13,883 nt of DNA from an uncultured Bacteroidia bacterium (GTDB taxonomy: Bacteria > Bacteroidota > Bacteroidia > Bacteroidales > UBA932). This document shows positions 13,556 to 13,883 of this stretch, piece by piece (the stretch's first letter is position 1; each line of letters opens with the position of its first letter). The notes beneath the pieces are model-generated. The model was not told where the DNA came from. It saw nothing but the letters and a program-made list of their open reading frames with translations, and made no database searches. The DNA is taken from NCBI GenBank assembly GCA_902767465.1, contig CACXHM010000143.1:1-13883 (forward strand), in the 5' to 3' direction. The translations under genes and the position numbers were made by a program.

Positions 13556-13883
13556 ATGCTGCTGAAAGACTTTATCCGGCACGGGACTGATGCCCTGTCC
13601 GCTCTCTATGATGCGGATGAGGCAAGAAGCATGGTGCTGTATTACTGTTCTGAGGTCTTCGGCTATCCCTCCTATCAACATATTACCGAGCCGGGAACTG
13701 AGGTTCCGGCCGATTTGCTGGAAAGTGCGGTTGAAGATATGCGTCGGCTTTCTGCAAGCGAACCTCTGCAGTATGTGCTTGGGTATACTGAGTTCTGCGG
13801 AAGGAATTTCGCTGTAGATGAAAGGGCGCTTATTCCGCGCGGTGAGACCGAGGTGCTCTGCCAGAAGGCCGTTGAGATGCTCG
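13556..13883 (+). CDS. prmC: PrmC, release-factor glutamine methyltransferase (N-terminal part; cut by window edge)
   Basis: An open frame from ATG 13556 runs off the right edge after 109 codons. It contains the PrmC/HemK linker motif PLQYVLGYTEFCGRNFAVDE (about residues 74-93), followed by RALIPRGETEVL, which joins the helical N-terminal domain to the SAM-dependent methyltransferase domain. PrmC methylates the glutamine of the GGQ motif in release factors RF1 and RF2. The SAM-binding and NPPY motifs lie beyond the window. The canonical IPRPETE reads IPRGETE here. The start lies 3 nt after the ddl stop (TTG 13553 is a possible alternative), so it is probably the third gene of the PBP1A-ddl transcript. 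Confidence 0.85.
   Translation, partial: MLLKDFIRHGTDALSALYDADEARSMVLYYCSEVFGYPSYQHITEPGTEVPADLLESAVEDMRRLSASEPLQYVLGYTEFCGRNFAVDERALIPRGETEVLCQKAVEML

Noticed and set aside
1..13883. Search for CRISPR arrays, toxin-antitoxin pairs, riboswitches, phage genes or a new defence system
   Set aside because: No repeat-spacer pattern, no small paired ORFs and no structured leader were seen. Leaders are under about 30 nt, and apart from the unrecognised left-edge fragment and the substrate-unknown nitroreductase and regulator, the genes belong to well-known core families.

Overview
This window reads as core chromosome of a Bacteroidota bacterium, most likely Bacteroidales. The signs are the protein-family flavour (TopA ending in glycine-rich repeats without zinc fingers, the Bacteroidetes form of Ddl), several close matches to the Bacteroidetes sigma-factor -7 box TAnnTTTG upstream of genes, few Shine-Dalgarno sequences, and a tRNA that does not encode its 3' CCA. 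The genus cannot be fixed from this sequence alone.

Layout, left to right. The left edge (3-140, +) holds the last 45 codons of an unrecognised protein and a short inverted repeat. Next is tRNA-Leu(UAA) on the minus strand with its own probable promoter. A long minus-strand block follows. In transcription order it is mreB, mreC, mreD, mrdA (PBP2) and rodA, joined by a 1-nt gap and by overlaps of 4, 10 and 17 nt. This is the complete rod-shape elongation machinery. A weak terminator-like hairpin straddles the rodA stop, and a nitroreductase-family gene lies between it and the tRNA. Divergent from mreB is ispD (+), the isoprenoid cytidylyltransferase, which ends in a 27-bp convergent overlap with an Lrp/AsnC-type regulator (-). 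That regulator sits 2 nt downstream of topA (-). Divergent from topA is a second plus-strand operon: a class A penicillin-binding protein (PBP1A), ddl (1-nt gap) and prmC (3-nt gap), the last cut off by the right edge.

Functional theme. Most of the window serves cell-wall growth. Ddl makes the D-Ala-D-Ala end of the precursor. IspD feeds the isoprenoid pathway from which the undecaprenyl carrier is built. PBP1A, RodA and PBP2 polymerise and cross-link glycan, and MreBCD organises the elongation complex. TopA with its linked Lrp-type regulator, PrmC (release-factor methylation), the nitroreductase and tRNA-Leu are housekeeping neighbours.

I found no undescribed defence, mobile or biosynthetic system. 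The observations worth checking are small: back-to-back divergent promoters, the convergent ispD/regulator overlap, the topA-regulator pairing, two perfect palindromes inside genes, an odd PrmC motif, and a possible element boundary downstream of the tRNA. No gene-free stretch exceeds about 220 bases.
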